Below are positions 45,138 through 53,520 of a DNA stretch of 64,000 bases, in pieces. Numbering within the stretch: position 1 is the stretch's first letter; each line of letters begins with the position of its first letter. Made by a program: the position numbers and the translations under genes. The notes under the pieces were generated by a model. That model was not told the origin of the DNA. It did no database searches and saw only the letters and a program-made list of their open reading frames with translations. Source of the DNA: an uncultured bacterium. GTDB lineage: Bacteria; Bacillota; Clostridia; Lachnospirales; Lachnospiraceae. The stretch covers positions 1 through 64,000 of the forward strand of contig CANRVD010000006.1 in assembly GCA_947643145.1 (NCBI GenBank), in the 5' to 3' direction.

Positions 45138-46070
45138 CTATATCCTTAAATCAAAATTTGCACCAACCTGCATCTGCTCTTTTACATCCGTTCTGCCCAT
45201 GTTATCCTCCTCTGCTGCCTCAAGCATTGTCATAAAATCTGTGTCATCCAAATAAATTAATCCATCTTTGGAAGCTGCTAATTTTTCGTTTAAAAGTCTC
45301 TCAACCTTACTATAGGCGGATTTTTCCTCTATCTTTTCCGCTTCTTCCTCTTCCTGTATTTCTCCTAATTCTTCTTCCTCCTTTGCCACTTCCTCCTCTT
45401 TCAGGGTATTCTCTAATTCTTCTTCCTCCTTTGCTGCTTCCTCTTCTTCCAACGTTTTCTCTAATGTTTCCTCTAATTCTTCTTCCTTTTTTATCATTTC
45501 TTCTTCCAGTATTTCCTGTAATTCTTCTTCTTTGCCTGCCACTTTTTCTTTTGTTTGTTCAATCAGTTCTTTCGCATTTTGCCGTCTTTCTTCCCGAAGC
45601 TCGTCACTTAGGTTTAACATATAATCATTTCTGACAAGAGCAACTGCACAATATTTTCCATTCTCGTCTATATAACTATGCCGATATTCAACCGTCCAGC
45701 CACTGGCCTTATAAATACCATCTAACAGCTTTGTCATTGATTCAACGCCCTTAATCAGTTCCTTCATTTCCTTTTCTTTCTCTGGGTCATTCTGCATTTT
45801 TTCCAAAAGCTGTGGACTAACCGTCAGCGTTTTTCCACTTTTAGCCGGTGAATAACTATTTCCAACTTTAAATTCCACGCTGGGAGCAAGTTTTTTCAGT
45901 TCATTCATATACTCTTCTGCACTCTTTGATTTACTGCTTTCTGCTGCTTCTGTTGTTTTTTCTGTTTCCTTTTTCTTCGTACTGTTGACAGCACTGCCTC
46001 CTGTTACGCTATTGCCTGCCATACTCTGCGCCACGTAACTGCTGTAAGTGTTTGTAATCTCCATCGCCAT
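45138..46070 (-). CDS. Lachnospiraceae protein with a long Glu-rich repeat (DUF6033-like)
   Basis: This 310-residue protein begins MAMEITNTYSSYVAQSMAG, a start I associate with DUF6033-type proteins of the family Lachnospiraceae. Residues 60-165 form a folded segment (EFKVGNSYSPAKSGKTLTVS). Residues ~180-265 are a Glu/Lys-rich region made of imperfect repeats of the KEEELE(E/N)TL type, predicted as a long helix. No signal peptide is seen. The repeat is low complexity and probably varies in length between strains. Function unknown. Confidence 0.6.
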   Translation of the reverse strand: MAMEITNTYSSYVAQSMAGNSVTGGSAVNSTKKKETEKTTEAAESSKSKSAEEYMNELKKLAPSVEFKVGNSYSPAKSGKTLTVSPQLLEKMQNDPEKEKEMKELIKGVESMTKLLDGIYKASGWTVEYRHSYIDENGKYCAVALVRNDYMLNLSDELREERRQNAKELIEQTKEKVAGKEEELQEILEEEMIKKEEELEETLEKTLEEEEAAKEEEELENTLKEEEVAKEEEELGEIQEEEEAEKIEEKSAYSKVERLLNEKLAASKDGLIYLDDTDFMTMLEAAEEDNMGRTDVKEQMQVGANFDLRI

Positions 46071-46113
46071 AACTTTGCCCTCCTTAACAATTAAGATAAT
46101 CTGGAATCCATTT

Positions 46114-47562
46114 CTATCCTTTTAGCATAACGGACAGTATAAATTTACCTTTTTCTGCGATACAATCTATATCCCCTGCATATTTTAATGCACAGTATCT
46201 AATATTTTTTAGCCCGATGCCATGTACCTCACCATCCGTCTTTGTGGAACAAGGGTAACCATCCTTTTCCCATCTCACCTCCCCGTCAAAACTGTTTTCC
46301 ATTTCAATAAAAAACATTTTTTGCTTCCAAAAAGATTTTATTTTGATATAAAGCTCCCTATCCGGATTTTTCATTCGTTCTTTCCTGCAGGCTTCAATCG
46401 CATTATCCAAACCATTATTTAAAATAATGCCAATATCATAAGCCCTTACATGAACTTTATCTGTTAAAAGAAAAGCATCTGCATCCAAATGAATATCTTT
46501 TAATTCCTTTGCCGCATAATAGAACTTGCTGCTAATCACTGCATCACTTACCACGTTTCCTGTATGGATTTTCTGTTCCAAACTCATTAACGTTTTCTGC
46601 ATATCTTCAAAATATTGGACAATTTCTTTATTTTCTGTCATCTGATATTCACATAACAGTTTTTCCATCACTGCCATCTGATTTTTCATATCATGCTTGA
46701 CATGCCTGACGCTCTCATAAAAACGCTCCATTTCTAACATGGAATTCTGCATCTGCGAAATCTGGTTCTCCAAAATGCTCTTCCTTGTGCGCTCTTCCTG
46801 CAAATCCATAATTTCATCCTGCAGCCGGAAACCATATAAAATAATCAGCCAGACAGCTATAAAAACAATGATGATAAACAGATATATCATCCTGTAATTG
46901 TCATAATCCATGATATGCCCCTGCTCATTTATCATAAGCAGGATAAAATAAAGCACCACCGAGATAAGACTTCCCATAAGGGCAGGCAGGATACAGGAAA
47001 TAAATTCTTTTGTGCTTCTTCCACCAAGCGAATTCCTTTGATTCTTTACTATGATTCTTATGGAAACATAAAACAGCACCACTACTGCTACATCCGCAAA
47101 AATGTAGATAAAATCCATCAGCAGTTTAACAAGTGTTACATTATGAAGAGCCTCTATATGCCAAGTTAGCTTCTCCAGTCCCTCTATCAAAAACAGCCTG
47201 ACACCATATCCAATCTCACTGAAGACATACAACAGTGCAATAAAAAGCAATGTTAAAAACAGATAGACAGCCTGCCTTCCTTTATAAAAACATAGCCCAA
47301 TCGTATAGATAGCACCCGCACGTAAAATAAAACTAAGCAAAGATTTTTCTAAAGTATATGGCGGGTTAGAAAACACAAAATACCTGATAGCCGCATTTGC
47401 GGCAATCCATGTCAGTATTGTTAAAAGACTGATTCCGATTCCTCTTTTGATTCGCCTCTCACCAAATTCTCCAAAAAGCATACACAGACAGTATCCGTCA
47501 ACAATATATGCAGCAGCTTCAATAAAAGGCTCCATCGCCTTATACATGGGAAACACCCCCAT
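46114..47562 (-). CDS. GHKL-type sensor histidine kinase (Agr-like)
   Basis: This 482-residue membrane kinase has seven to eight hydrophobic helices in the first ~240 residues. A cytoplasmic part follows with the phospho-acceptor in VRHVKHDMKNQMAV (~284) and a GHKL ATPase with ILNNGLDNAIEAC and GIGLKNIRY. This is the AgrC layout, in which the membrane domain binds a peptide signal or senses membrane stress. It overlaps the response regulator by 23 bases. No agrB/agrD pair was found in the window. Confidence 0.9.
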   Translation of the reverse strand: MGVFPMYKAMEPFIEAAAYIVDGYCLCMLFGEFGERRIKRGIGISLLTILTWIAANAAIRYFVFSNPPYTLEKSLLSFILRAGAIYTIGLCFYKGRQAVYLFLTLLFIALLYVFSEIGYGVRLFLIEGLEKLTWHIEALHNVTLVKLLMDFIYIFADVAVVVLFYVSIRIIVKNQRNSLGGRSTKEFISCILPALMGSLISVVLYFILLMINEQGHIMDYDNYRMIYLFIIIVFIAVWLIILYGFRLQDEIMDLQEERTRKSILENQISQMQNSMLEMERFYESVRHVKHDMKNQMAVMEKLLCEYQMTENKEIVQYFEDMQKTLMSLEQKIHTGNVVSDAVISSKFYYAAKELKDIHLDADAFLLTDKVHVRAYDIGIILNNGLDNAIEACRKERMKNPDRELYIKIKSFWKQKMFFIEMENSFDGEVRWEKDGYPCSTKTDGEVHGIGLKNIRYCALKYAGDIDCIAEKGKFILSVMLKG

Positions 47563-48253
47563 TTCGCAGATATCTCATATACTGTTTCACAAAATCATGG
47601 TATCTGTCTTTTGACAGATATATCTTCTCCCCATTTGAAAGCATAATATTTTCCATATCGTATTCCATTACATAGGAAAAATTCACCAAATATCCTCTGT
47701 GGCATCGGTAAAATCCCGCCCCGGCTTCCTTTTCCATATCCGCCATGACACCATAAAAAGAAATTTCTCCTCTCACCGTGTGGGCTATGATTTTTCGCAT
47801 TTCATTTTCAAAATAAAGAATATCTGCAACATTTAATGTAATGTTCTTATTCCTTGTTTTGATAAATATCTGCCTGTCTTTTCTATTTTGCTTTTTCTCT
47901 ATTTCCTTTTTTGCCCTTTCAAGCACCTCCTGTAATTTTGCATCATCAACAGGCTTTACCAGATAATGCAGGGCAGCCACATCAAAAGCTTGAAATACAT
48001 ATTCTTTTGCTCCGGTTATAAACACAATAATGCTTTCTTCCTCCAGTTCCCGTAATTTTTTAGCTGTCTCTATTCCATTCATTTTTTCCATTTGAATATC
48101 TAAAAAATAGATATCAAATAACTCTCCCTGCAATAATAAATCCTCACTGGAGAGAAAGCACTGTATGATACCATCTGGTATGTACTTTTTTATTCTGTCG
48201 CTAATCTGTTCTACAAAAGCCGGCTCATCATCACAGACTGCGATTTTAAGCAT
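47540..48253 (-). CDS. LytTR-family response regulator
   Basis: The 237-residue regulator has a receiver domain (phospho-acceptor Asp in IYFLDIQM, ~52) and a LytTR DNA-binding domain (about 135-237, GFYRCHRGYLVNF). It is the first gene of the pair with the kinase at 46114. Upstream, a 13-base direct repeat spaced 22 bases (48377-48411) precedes a -10 at 48343-48338, which is the standard LytTR architecture. Autoregulation is therefore likely. Confidence 0.92.
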   Translation of the reverse strand: MLKIAVCDDEPAFVEQISDRIKKYIPDGIIQCFLSSEDLLLQGELFDIYFLDIQMEKMNGIETAKKLRELEEESIIVFITGAKEYVFQAFDVAALHYLVKPVDDAKLQEVLERAKKEIEKKQNRKDRQIFIKTRNKNITLNVADILYFENEMRKIIAHTVRGEISFYGVMADMEKEAGAGFYRCHRGYLVNFSYVMEYDMENIMLSNGEKIYLSKDRYHDFVKQYMRYLRNGGVSHV

Positions 48254-48274
48254 ATCATCACCTCAATTTCTTTA

Positions 48275-48411
48275 ATATTACTTCGGTGATTAAATATCGC
48301 AATTTTTACTCATCTAAATTTCCGAAGTAATATGTTCATTGTATATATCGGCAGACTTTTTTCTGTATTTTCTAAAATGTAACCAATCCCTCTTTGAGAT
48401 GTAACCAATCC
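48275..48411 (-). promoter_or_regulatory. Candidate LytTR-activated promoter and leader stem of the two-component operon
   Basis: The direct repeats ATGTAACCAATCC occur at 48377-48389 and 48399-48411, with a period of 22 bases (two helical turns). They lie about 11 bases upstream of the expected -35 position (ACAGAA, poor), and a -10 TACAAT follows at 48343-48338. A poor -35 with upstream direct repeats is typical of LytTR-activated promoters. The transcript then has an ATATTACTTCGG stem (48322-48333 with 48275-48286) before the ribosome site. Confidence 0.6.
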
Positions 48412-48772
48412 TTTTTAACAACATGGAATAATATTGGGGCAAAAGACTCATTTTTCATATACTTCGTCAATTTGCAGCAAAGAAAAAGATAGCAATGTAA
48501 AATAAAATACAGGTTTTGCGTATACGACCTCGGTTATTTACTAATACAGAGTACGAATGACACAGCCAAACAGGCAGATAATTTCTCATTATCTGCCTGT
48601 TTGGCTGTGTACAAAAACCAACTATTTTTAGACCAATGCCCTATTAAATATAAATATAATTATTAGAGGAAGTGCTTATTGTAAAACAAGCGAAGAGATG
48701 ATAAAAATTCGTAATAGAGCACGCCCCAAAAAAGAATCTGTATTTATGCTGGCTTTGCGGTTTTGTGCTTTT
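48412..48772. other. Gene-free stretch with repeats
   Basis: This gap holds a copy of the TACTTCGTCAATTT repeat (48457-48476) and a perfect 23-bp hairpin (48560-48610). A 40-codon plus-strand frame at about 48700-48820 (start MIKIRNRARPKKESV) overlaps the 3' end of the next gene and is not convincing. Confidence 0.5.
48560..48610. repeat. Perfect 23-bp hairpin
   Basis: ACACAGCCAAACAGGCAG plus ATAAT (48560-48582) pairs exactly with 48588-48610 around a 5-base loop. On both strands the sequence after it lacks a T-run, so it may be a processing or protein-binding site, or a mobile-element remnant. It lies between the secreted repeat protein gene and the two-component operon, both on the minus strand. 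Confidence 0.75.
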
Positions 48773-50170
48773 CTACTTAATATATTTCTCTATTGCCTGA
48801 ATACTTTTTCCTTCTGCTAACATTTTCTCTGCAATTTGTTTCATAACTTTTTTACTTGCATATGATGCCATTTTCTCCACTGCGCCATAATCCTTCTGGT
48901 TAGCGGCCTTTTGGGCAAATTGGTTCACTGCTTTTTTCGGCAAGTATGGAAGCAATTCATAAATAGCAGAAACTCCTGCTCTTTTATATACACTTTCTGC
49001 TACTTCCTTTAATGCATTCTCGGTCATAAAAGGCGCAATGACGATAACGCTTTCACCTTTGCTCTCTAATTCTTTTGCTATATCATCAAGAAGATAGCTA
49101 TTGACCCAAAATGCCATCTGTCCCAGGCTATCATAATCCTTTTTATCAGCAGCCTCTTTTGCAAGTTTACCGATAGACTTCTGTGACATAAGCGGCAGCA
49201 ACTCCTGAACACCGGCAAGCCCTGTTCGCCTGTACTCACTAATGACAATTTCAGAAATCATTTCTTCACTTAAAAACTGCGCCATACCTGTAAGTTCATC
49301 ATAGTTACCATCAACGGCAGCATTTTTTGCAAGCGCATAAATGGATTCCTGCGAGATAAATGGAAACAGTTCATTGTTAACAGCCTTTTGAGCGAGACGA
49401 TTAACCGATTCCTGTGACAAAAATGGCAATAATTCACGAACACCGGAAATTCCAATCCGTTCATATTCAGTTTCTGCAATTGCAGCTACCACTTCTTCGC
49501 CTAAGAAGCCTGCCATATCTATAAATTCGTCATAGTTACCATTGTCAATAACCTTTTTTGCAAGATTACTAAGAGATTCCTGTGGGATAAACGGTAATAT
49601 TTCATATATTGCAGACATCCCTCCTCTATCATATCCTGTTTCCGTTATTTTTATCAATGACTGTGCACTTACAAAAGCAACCATGTCCCCTAAGGATGAA
49701 GCCTGCTCTACGCTTTCAATTTTTCCAAATGTTTTGCTGCTTTCCCCTTTATTTGCTGTTTCTTTTCTTACTGTATAGAGGTCAATTGTTCCATCCCAGT
49801 TAGTATAGGTACATATATTTTTAGAGGTTATGGTTTTGCCGCCCGCTTCATTTACTCTTTCCAGCATTCTGCAGGTATCAATAAAACAGCGGACTGGTTT
49901 ATTTTGGTAATACAGCACCCCGTCCTTATTATAAATTCCACTTTTTTTATATTCATCAAAAAGCTTTTTCTGCTCCTCATCAGATAAATCTTTAGCCATA
50001 TCAAAATTGTTCCCAAATTTTCCAAAAGAAATATCATCTTGGTTTTTCTGTGAATCCATAATATAGCCGGAACTGTCTGCCAGTGCAATCTTTACTCCTG
50101 ATATTCCTACCGCTACTGTGGAAACTGCTGTCAGTACACAGACGGCAGTTAAAATTTTGTTCATTCTCAT
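48773..50170 (-). CDS. Secreted repeat protein, paralogous to the M56 sensor domain
   Basis: This 465-residue protein has a signal peptide (1-31, ending IALADS). An N-terminal module (about 55-150) contains LSDEEQKKLFDEYKKSGIYN and LYYQNKPVRCFID, then a beta segment. The rest is at least five imperfect helical repeats of about 45-70 residues with the motif YELLPYLPKKAVNQFAQKAA. The same N-terminal module and one repeat form the extracellular end of the M56 protein at 50881 (LYYQNKPIRCLID; MSVNKLAQKAAGEG). One repeat is shortened by an internal deletion (VNNELFPF). No enzyme motif is seen. It is transcribed divergently from the repressor. Confidence 0.75.
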   Translation of the reverse strand: MRMNKILTAVCVLTAVSTVAVGISGVKIALADSSGYIMDSQKNQDDISFGKFGNNFDMAKDLSDEEQKKLFDEYKKSGIYNKDGVLYYQNKPVRCFIDTCRMLERVNEAGGKTITSKNICTYTNWDGTIDLYTVRKETANKGESSKTFGKIESVEQASSLGDMVAFVSAQSLIKITETGYDRGGMSAIYEILPFIPQESLSNLAKKVIDNGNYDEFIDMAGFLGEEVVAAIAETEYERIGISGVRELLPFLSQESVNRLAQKAVNNELFPFISQESIYALAKNAAVDGNYDELTGMAQFLSEEMISEIVISEYRRTGLAGVQELLPLMSQKSIGKLAKEAADKKDYDSLGQMAFWVNSYLLDDIAKELESKGESVIVIAPFMTENALKEVAESVYKRAGVSAIYELLPYLPKKAVNQFAQKAANQKDYGAVEKMASYASKKVMKQIAEKMLAEGKSIQAIEKYIK

Positions 50171-50340
50171 AATAACATACTCCTTCCTTAGAAACTGTCA
50201 AATAATATATTTGGCCGCTTCTAAATGCATTTTACGTAATGTCTTTGCATTTTCTAAATATTATTCTTCATTCTTACTGGCCTCCTTTCTGTAAAATCGG
50301 CAAATCGCTTTCACTTCAAGTGAGATGGAACCCCATCTGC

Positions 50341-50491
50341 ACTACTATGGTAGTGCAGATGTTTGTATACTACCACAGTCTTTTGAGAATGTCAACACAC
50401 TACTCTGGTATTATCATTGTAACAGCTTCATAACTGTTAATTGACAACAAAACAAAGATATGTTAGAATCCATTAAAACTACACTGGTAGT
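50341..50491. promoter_or_regulatory. Divergent promoters with four BlaI-type operators
   Basis: Sites resembling ACTAC-N4-GTAGT lie at 50341-50354 (inside a 28-base near-perfect palindrome, 50334-50361), 50369-50382 (half conserved), 50399-50412 and 50478-50491. The minus promoter for the secreted protein is TTGACA (50395-50390), 17 bases, TAGTAT (50372-50367), with one site on its -10. The plus promoter for the repressor is TTGACA (50441-50446), 17 bases, TAGAAT (50464-50469), with one site just after it. Repression of both directions by the 50511 product is the natural reading. Confidence 0.75.
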
Positions 50492-50510
50492 AAAAAGAGA
50501 GGTGCACTGT

Positions 50511-50870
50511 ATGGACATTAAACTGTTTGACTCTGAACTAAAAGTAATGAATGTTCTTTGGAGAGAAGGCGATACGACAGCAAAGCATATTTCAGACGTT
50601 CTAAAGGAAGAAGTAGGCTGGAATATGAATACCACCTATACTCTAATAAAGCGGTGCATAAAAAAGGGGGCCATTGAGCGTTCAGAGCCTAAATTTATGT
50701 GCCATGCCTTAATTCCAAAAGAGGAAGTACAGGAGGCAGAAACGAACGAATTAATCAATAAAATTTATGATGGTTCAGCGGACAAATTATTTACTGCATT
50801 ACTTGGCAGAAAAAAACTCTCTGCCAAACAAATTGAAGATTTGAAAAAAATTGTTGGGGATTTGAAGTGA
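50511..50870 (+). CDS. BlaI/MecI/CopY-family repressor
   Basis: The 119-residue repressor has the BlaI winged helix (LFDSELKVMNVLWREGDTTA, then TTYTLIKRCIKKGAIER) and the C-terminal dimerisation helices with KLFTALLGRKKLS. In the beta-lactam systems the partner M56 protease triggers cleavage of such repressors. The start was set at MDIKLFD, because GAGAGGTG stands 6-7 bases upstream; the longer frame has no ribosome site. It is followed after 10 bases by the M56 gene, so they form one operon. Confidence 0.93.
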   Translation: MDIKLFDSELKVMNVLWREGDTTAKHISDVLKEEVGWNMNTTYTLIKRCIKKGAIERSEPKFMCHALIPKEEVQEAETNELINKIYDGSADKLFTALLGRKKLSAKQIEDLKKIVGDLK

Positions 50871-50880
50871 GGTGGTTGAA

Positions 50881-52698
50881 ATGAGTCTGATTCGTATGAG
50901 TTTCTCAGCTTCGATTATGATTATCGTGATTATCATACTTCGTACTGTTTTAATGAATAAACTGCCGAAAAAAACGTTTCTCATGTTATGGACCATTGTA
51001 TTATTGCGATTGCTGATTCCATTTTCTTTTCCGTCTACATTCAGTATTTATTTCCTGATTTCCCAAAATTCAACCGTAATGGGCAAAATAGCTGATACAC
51101 CCATTGCCCATCTACTGCCAATTCATTCCTATGAACAAATTAAAAATACCGGGATGACAGCAGACGATAATACAGAAGAAAATACCGGAAAGACGGCAGT
51201 CAGTGAGGAAAAGAACAGGGAACAGAATATAGATACCAGCGGCCTGATTATGCAGGAAGCAGAGAAAGAGCAGCAAATTAGAATAGCAGAAGCAGAGAAA
51301 GAAAATACCGATATACAGATACCAGAAATGGATAATCTTTCTGCATGGATAGTGATTTGGATAATCGGATTTTCTGTCTGCACGACTATTTTTTCTGTTA
51401 CTTATTTTTTGTGCTGGAAACAATTCCGTACCTCGCTGCCAGTAGAGAATGCAATAACAAAGAAATGGCTGGTTTCCCATAAAATGAAAAGAACGATTTC
51501 CATCCGGCAATCAGATTGTATTTCGACTCCAATGGCATATGGTTTTATCCATCCTGTCATTTTATTGCCAAAAACAATTAATTGGGGGGAATCCAAACAG
51601 TTACTGTATATTTTGGAACATGAGTTTATCCATATCCGAAGGCTGGATACGGTTACAAAATTATTCTTAATTGCTGTAGTATGTATTCACTGGTTTAATC
51701 CATTTGTATGGGCGTTATATTTTTTTGCAAACAGGGATATTGAACTGTCCTGCGATGAAACCGTTGTCCGGTATTTTGGAGAAGACTCTAAATCTGCTTA
51801 CGCTATGTCTCTCATCCACATGGAGGAAATAAAAAATACCCCCATGCCATTTGGAAACCATTTTAGCAGGAATACAGCCGAAGAGCGAATTACTGCAATT
51901 ATGAAGATTCAACCGCCCTCTGTTCGCGCTGATATTCTGGCAGTTGTTTTAATCATAAGTATAACAGCTGCTTTTACGACTTCTTCATTTACTATGAAAG
52001 AACAGGGCATTGGTTCCATCGAAACAGCAAAGCGCACCGGCATTCAAAATGCAACTCTCTTTTCTGGAAGCGGAAATGCATTTTCTTTTCTTCAGCCGGA
52101 AAATACTATGGATTTTCAGCATACGGTCTTTCAGGAAGAAAAAACGTCAGAAGATTTTTTTACTGCTTTTCATATTATAGATTTTCAAACGAAACTTTCC
52201 ATAAAGCAACAAAAGGAACTTTTGATGGAATATCAAAAACATGGAGTTTATGAATATAATAACATTCTTTATTATCAAAACAAACCAATTCGTTGCTTGA
52301 TTGATAAATATGAGGAGGAAACAGTCAATAAATACGGTGGTACAAACTATAATACCATTAGAATTTATACCTACTTTAACGAAAACGGTACAATTGATGT
52401 GAATACTATACGTGAGTACAAAATAGGAAAAACAATAATTTCTGAATTATACAAAGAAATTATGGGAATGATTGGCTCGACACCAGCGCCAATCGAAAAT
52501 GTTCTTGTGGATTTGCCACGAATGTCTGTAAATAAACTTGCCCAAAAAGCAGCTGGAGAGGGAAGATATGGTGAATTAGAAAAACTAGTGCCTTTTGCAG
52601 ATACCGATATTCTGAAAGAAATAGCAGAAAAAATGATGGAAAGCGGGGCAGAACCTGTCGCAATTGCTGATTATATCAGCAGCAATTCTATTGGGTAG
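50881..52698 (+). CDS. M56 (BlaR1-type) membrane metalloprotease with an unusual sensor domain
   Basis: This 605-residue protein has BlaR1-like helices and the zinc-protease motif HEFIH (247-251), with the second acidic site ELSCDETVV. A hydrophobic helix near 370 (AVVLIISITAAF) leads to the extracellular C-terminal part (~380-605). That part lacks any penicillin-binding (SxxK) domain; it is instead homologous to the secreted protein at 48773, with LSIKQQKELLMEYQKHGVYE and LYYQNKPIRCLID. A ~75-residue charged insert (AEKEQQIRIAEAEKENTD) sits between early helices. Start is ATG 50881 after GAGGTGG. A ligand other than beta-lactam is implied. Confidence 0.88.
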   Translation: MSLIRMSFSASIMIIVIIILRTVLMNKLPKKTFLMLWTIVLLRLLIPFSFPSTFSIYFLISQNSTVMGKIADTPIAHLLPIHSYEQIKNTGMTADDNTEENTGKTAVSEEKNREQNIDTSGLIMQEAEKEQQIRIAEAEKENTDIQIPEMDNLSAWIVIWIIGFSVCTTIFSVTYFLCWKQFRTSLPVENAITKKWLVSHKMKRTISIRQSDCISTPMAYGFIHPVILLPKTINWGESKQLLYILEHEFIHIRRLDTVTKLFLIAVVCIHWFNPFVWALYFFANRDIELSCDETVVRYFGEDSKSAYAMSLIHMEEIKNTPMPFGNHFSRNTAEERITAIMKIQPPSVRADILAVVLIISITAAFTTSSFTMKEQGIGSIETAKRTGIQNATLFSGSGNAFSFLQPENTMDFQHTVFQEEKTSEDFFTAFHIIDFQTKLSIKQQKELLMEYQKHGVYEYNNILYYQNKPIRCLIDKYEEETVNKYGGTNYNTIRIYTYFNENGTIDVNTIREYKIGKTIISELYKEIMGMIGSTPAPIENVLVDLPRMSVNKLAQKAAGEGRYGELEKLVPFADTDILKEIAEKMMESGAEPVAIADYISSNSIG

Positions 52699-52705
52699 GG
52701 AGTGT

Positions 52706-52759
52706 AAAATAAAGTGTGTAAAATAGAAATACAACAAATCTAACTGCGCACTTTATTTT
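52706..52759. terminator. Bidirectional terminator between convergent genes
   Basis: AAAATAAAGTG (52706-52716) and CACTTTATTTT (52749-52759) pair, with T-runs on both strands. The right arm includes the last codon and stop of the gene at 52753. Confidence 0.7.
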
Positions 52760-53520
52760 TCTGTATAAAGTGTGCTACACTCAAAGAAAGGATGATTGCT
52801 AGCTACAAGTTCCTCCAGCTCTGAATTAGCACCAAAAATCAGCTCTTTCAAGTTTTTATTATTACAAATCCATATTTTCTTTAAGGAAACACATTTCTTT
52901 AAATCAATAGTTTCTATCTCTGAGTCATGTATCTGCAAATCATCCATTTGTGAAAGACGGCTTAAATCCACCGTAGCCATCTGCTTTGGCACGATTAGTT
53001 CCAGACTCTTTATCTTATTACCCCTGGCAAAAGAAATCTGCTTTACGTTATCTCCTATGTTTTTGAGACAAAGCTTCTCCAACTTTTTGTTCTTTGTAAA
53101 ATCATATTTTTCATCTGATTTTGTTCCATCTACCTTTTGGCAATCTTCAAGTTTAACCGTTTTCAGTTTTTTCAACTTGTCTAATTTCAGATTCTTCAGC
53201 CTGTAAAATACAATATTAAGCTCCTTTGTCTGTGGAAAATACTCTATTCCCTTCAAATTAAGTTTCTGCCTAGTTGACGGCCCGAACGAACACTTTTCAT
53301 TCTCCAGTTTAATACTTTTAATAGCTTTTCTCTCCTTACTTGATAGATAACCGTCCTTATTCTTATCAAAGGATTTAACAGCCTGACGAAATGTTCCGTC
53401 AGGAAAATGTTTCTTGTCAATCTTAACTTTGGATGCCGCTTCTGCCGTATCCGGCAAAAGCAGCCCTCCAAAGCATAATCCAGCCAGCAACGCAAATAAC
53501 ATAATTTCCCTTCTCTTCAT
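52753..53520 (-). CDS. Secreted protein with an EF-hand-like motif and leucine-rich repeats
   Basis: This 255-residue protein has a signal peptide (1-28, ending AEAA), then FPDGTFRQAV and DKNKDGYLSSKE (~53-64), which looks like a calcium loop. Residues 75-245 are short leucine-rich repeats (LKNLKLDKLKKLKTVKLEDC). In related bacteria I recall this N-terminus in much larger surface proteins, so it may be truncated; it ends abruptly at CSTLYTEK. Its ATG overlaps the stop of the gene at 53520-54044 (TAATG), so the pair is translationally coupled. Confidence 0.65.
   Translation of the reverse strand: MKRREIMLFALLAGLCFGGLLLPDTAEAASKVKIDKKHFPDGTFRQAVKSFDKNKDGYLSSKERKAIKSIKLENEKCSFGPSTRQKLNLKGIEYFPQTKELNIVFYRLKNLKLDKLKKLKTVKLEDCQKVDGTKSDEKYDFTKNKKLEKLCLKNIGDNVKQISFARGNKIKSLELIVPKQMATVDLSRLSQMDDLQIHDSEIETIDLKKCVSLKKIWICNNKNLKELIFGANSELEELVASNHPFFECSTLYTEK

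Noticed and set aside
45383..45634. Leu/Pro-rich plus-strand frame
   Set aside because: It is the antisense shadow of the Glu-rich repeat in the gene at 45138.
48700..48822. Plus-strand frame starting MIKIRNRARPKKESV as a peptide-signal precursor for the Agr-type kinase
   Set aside because: It overlaps the 3' end of the secreted protein gene in antisense, lacks the AgrD charge pattern, and no agrB is nearby.
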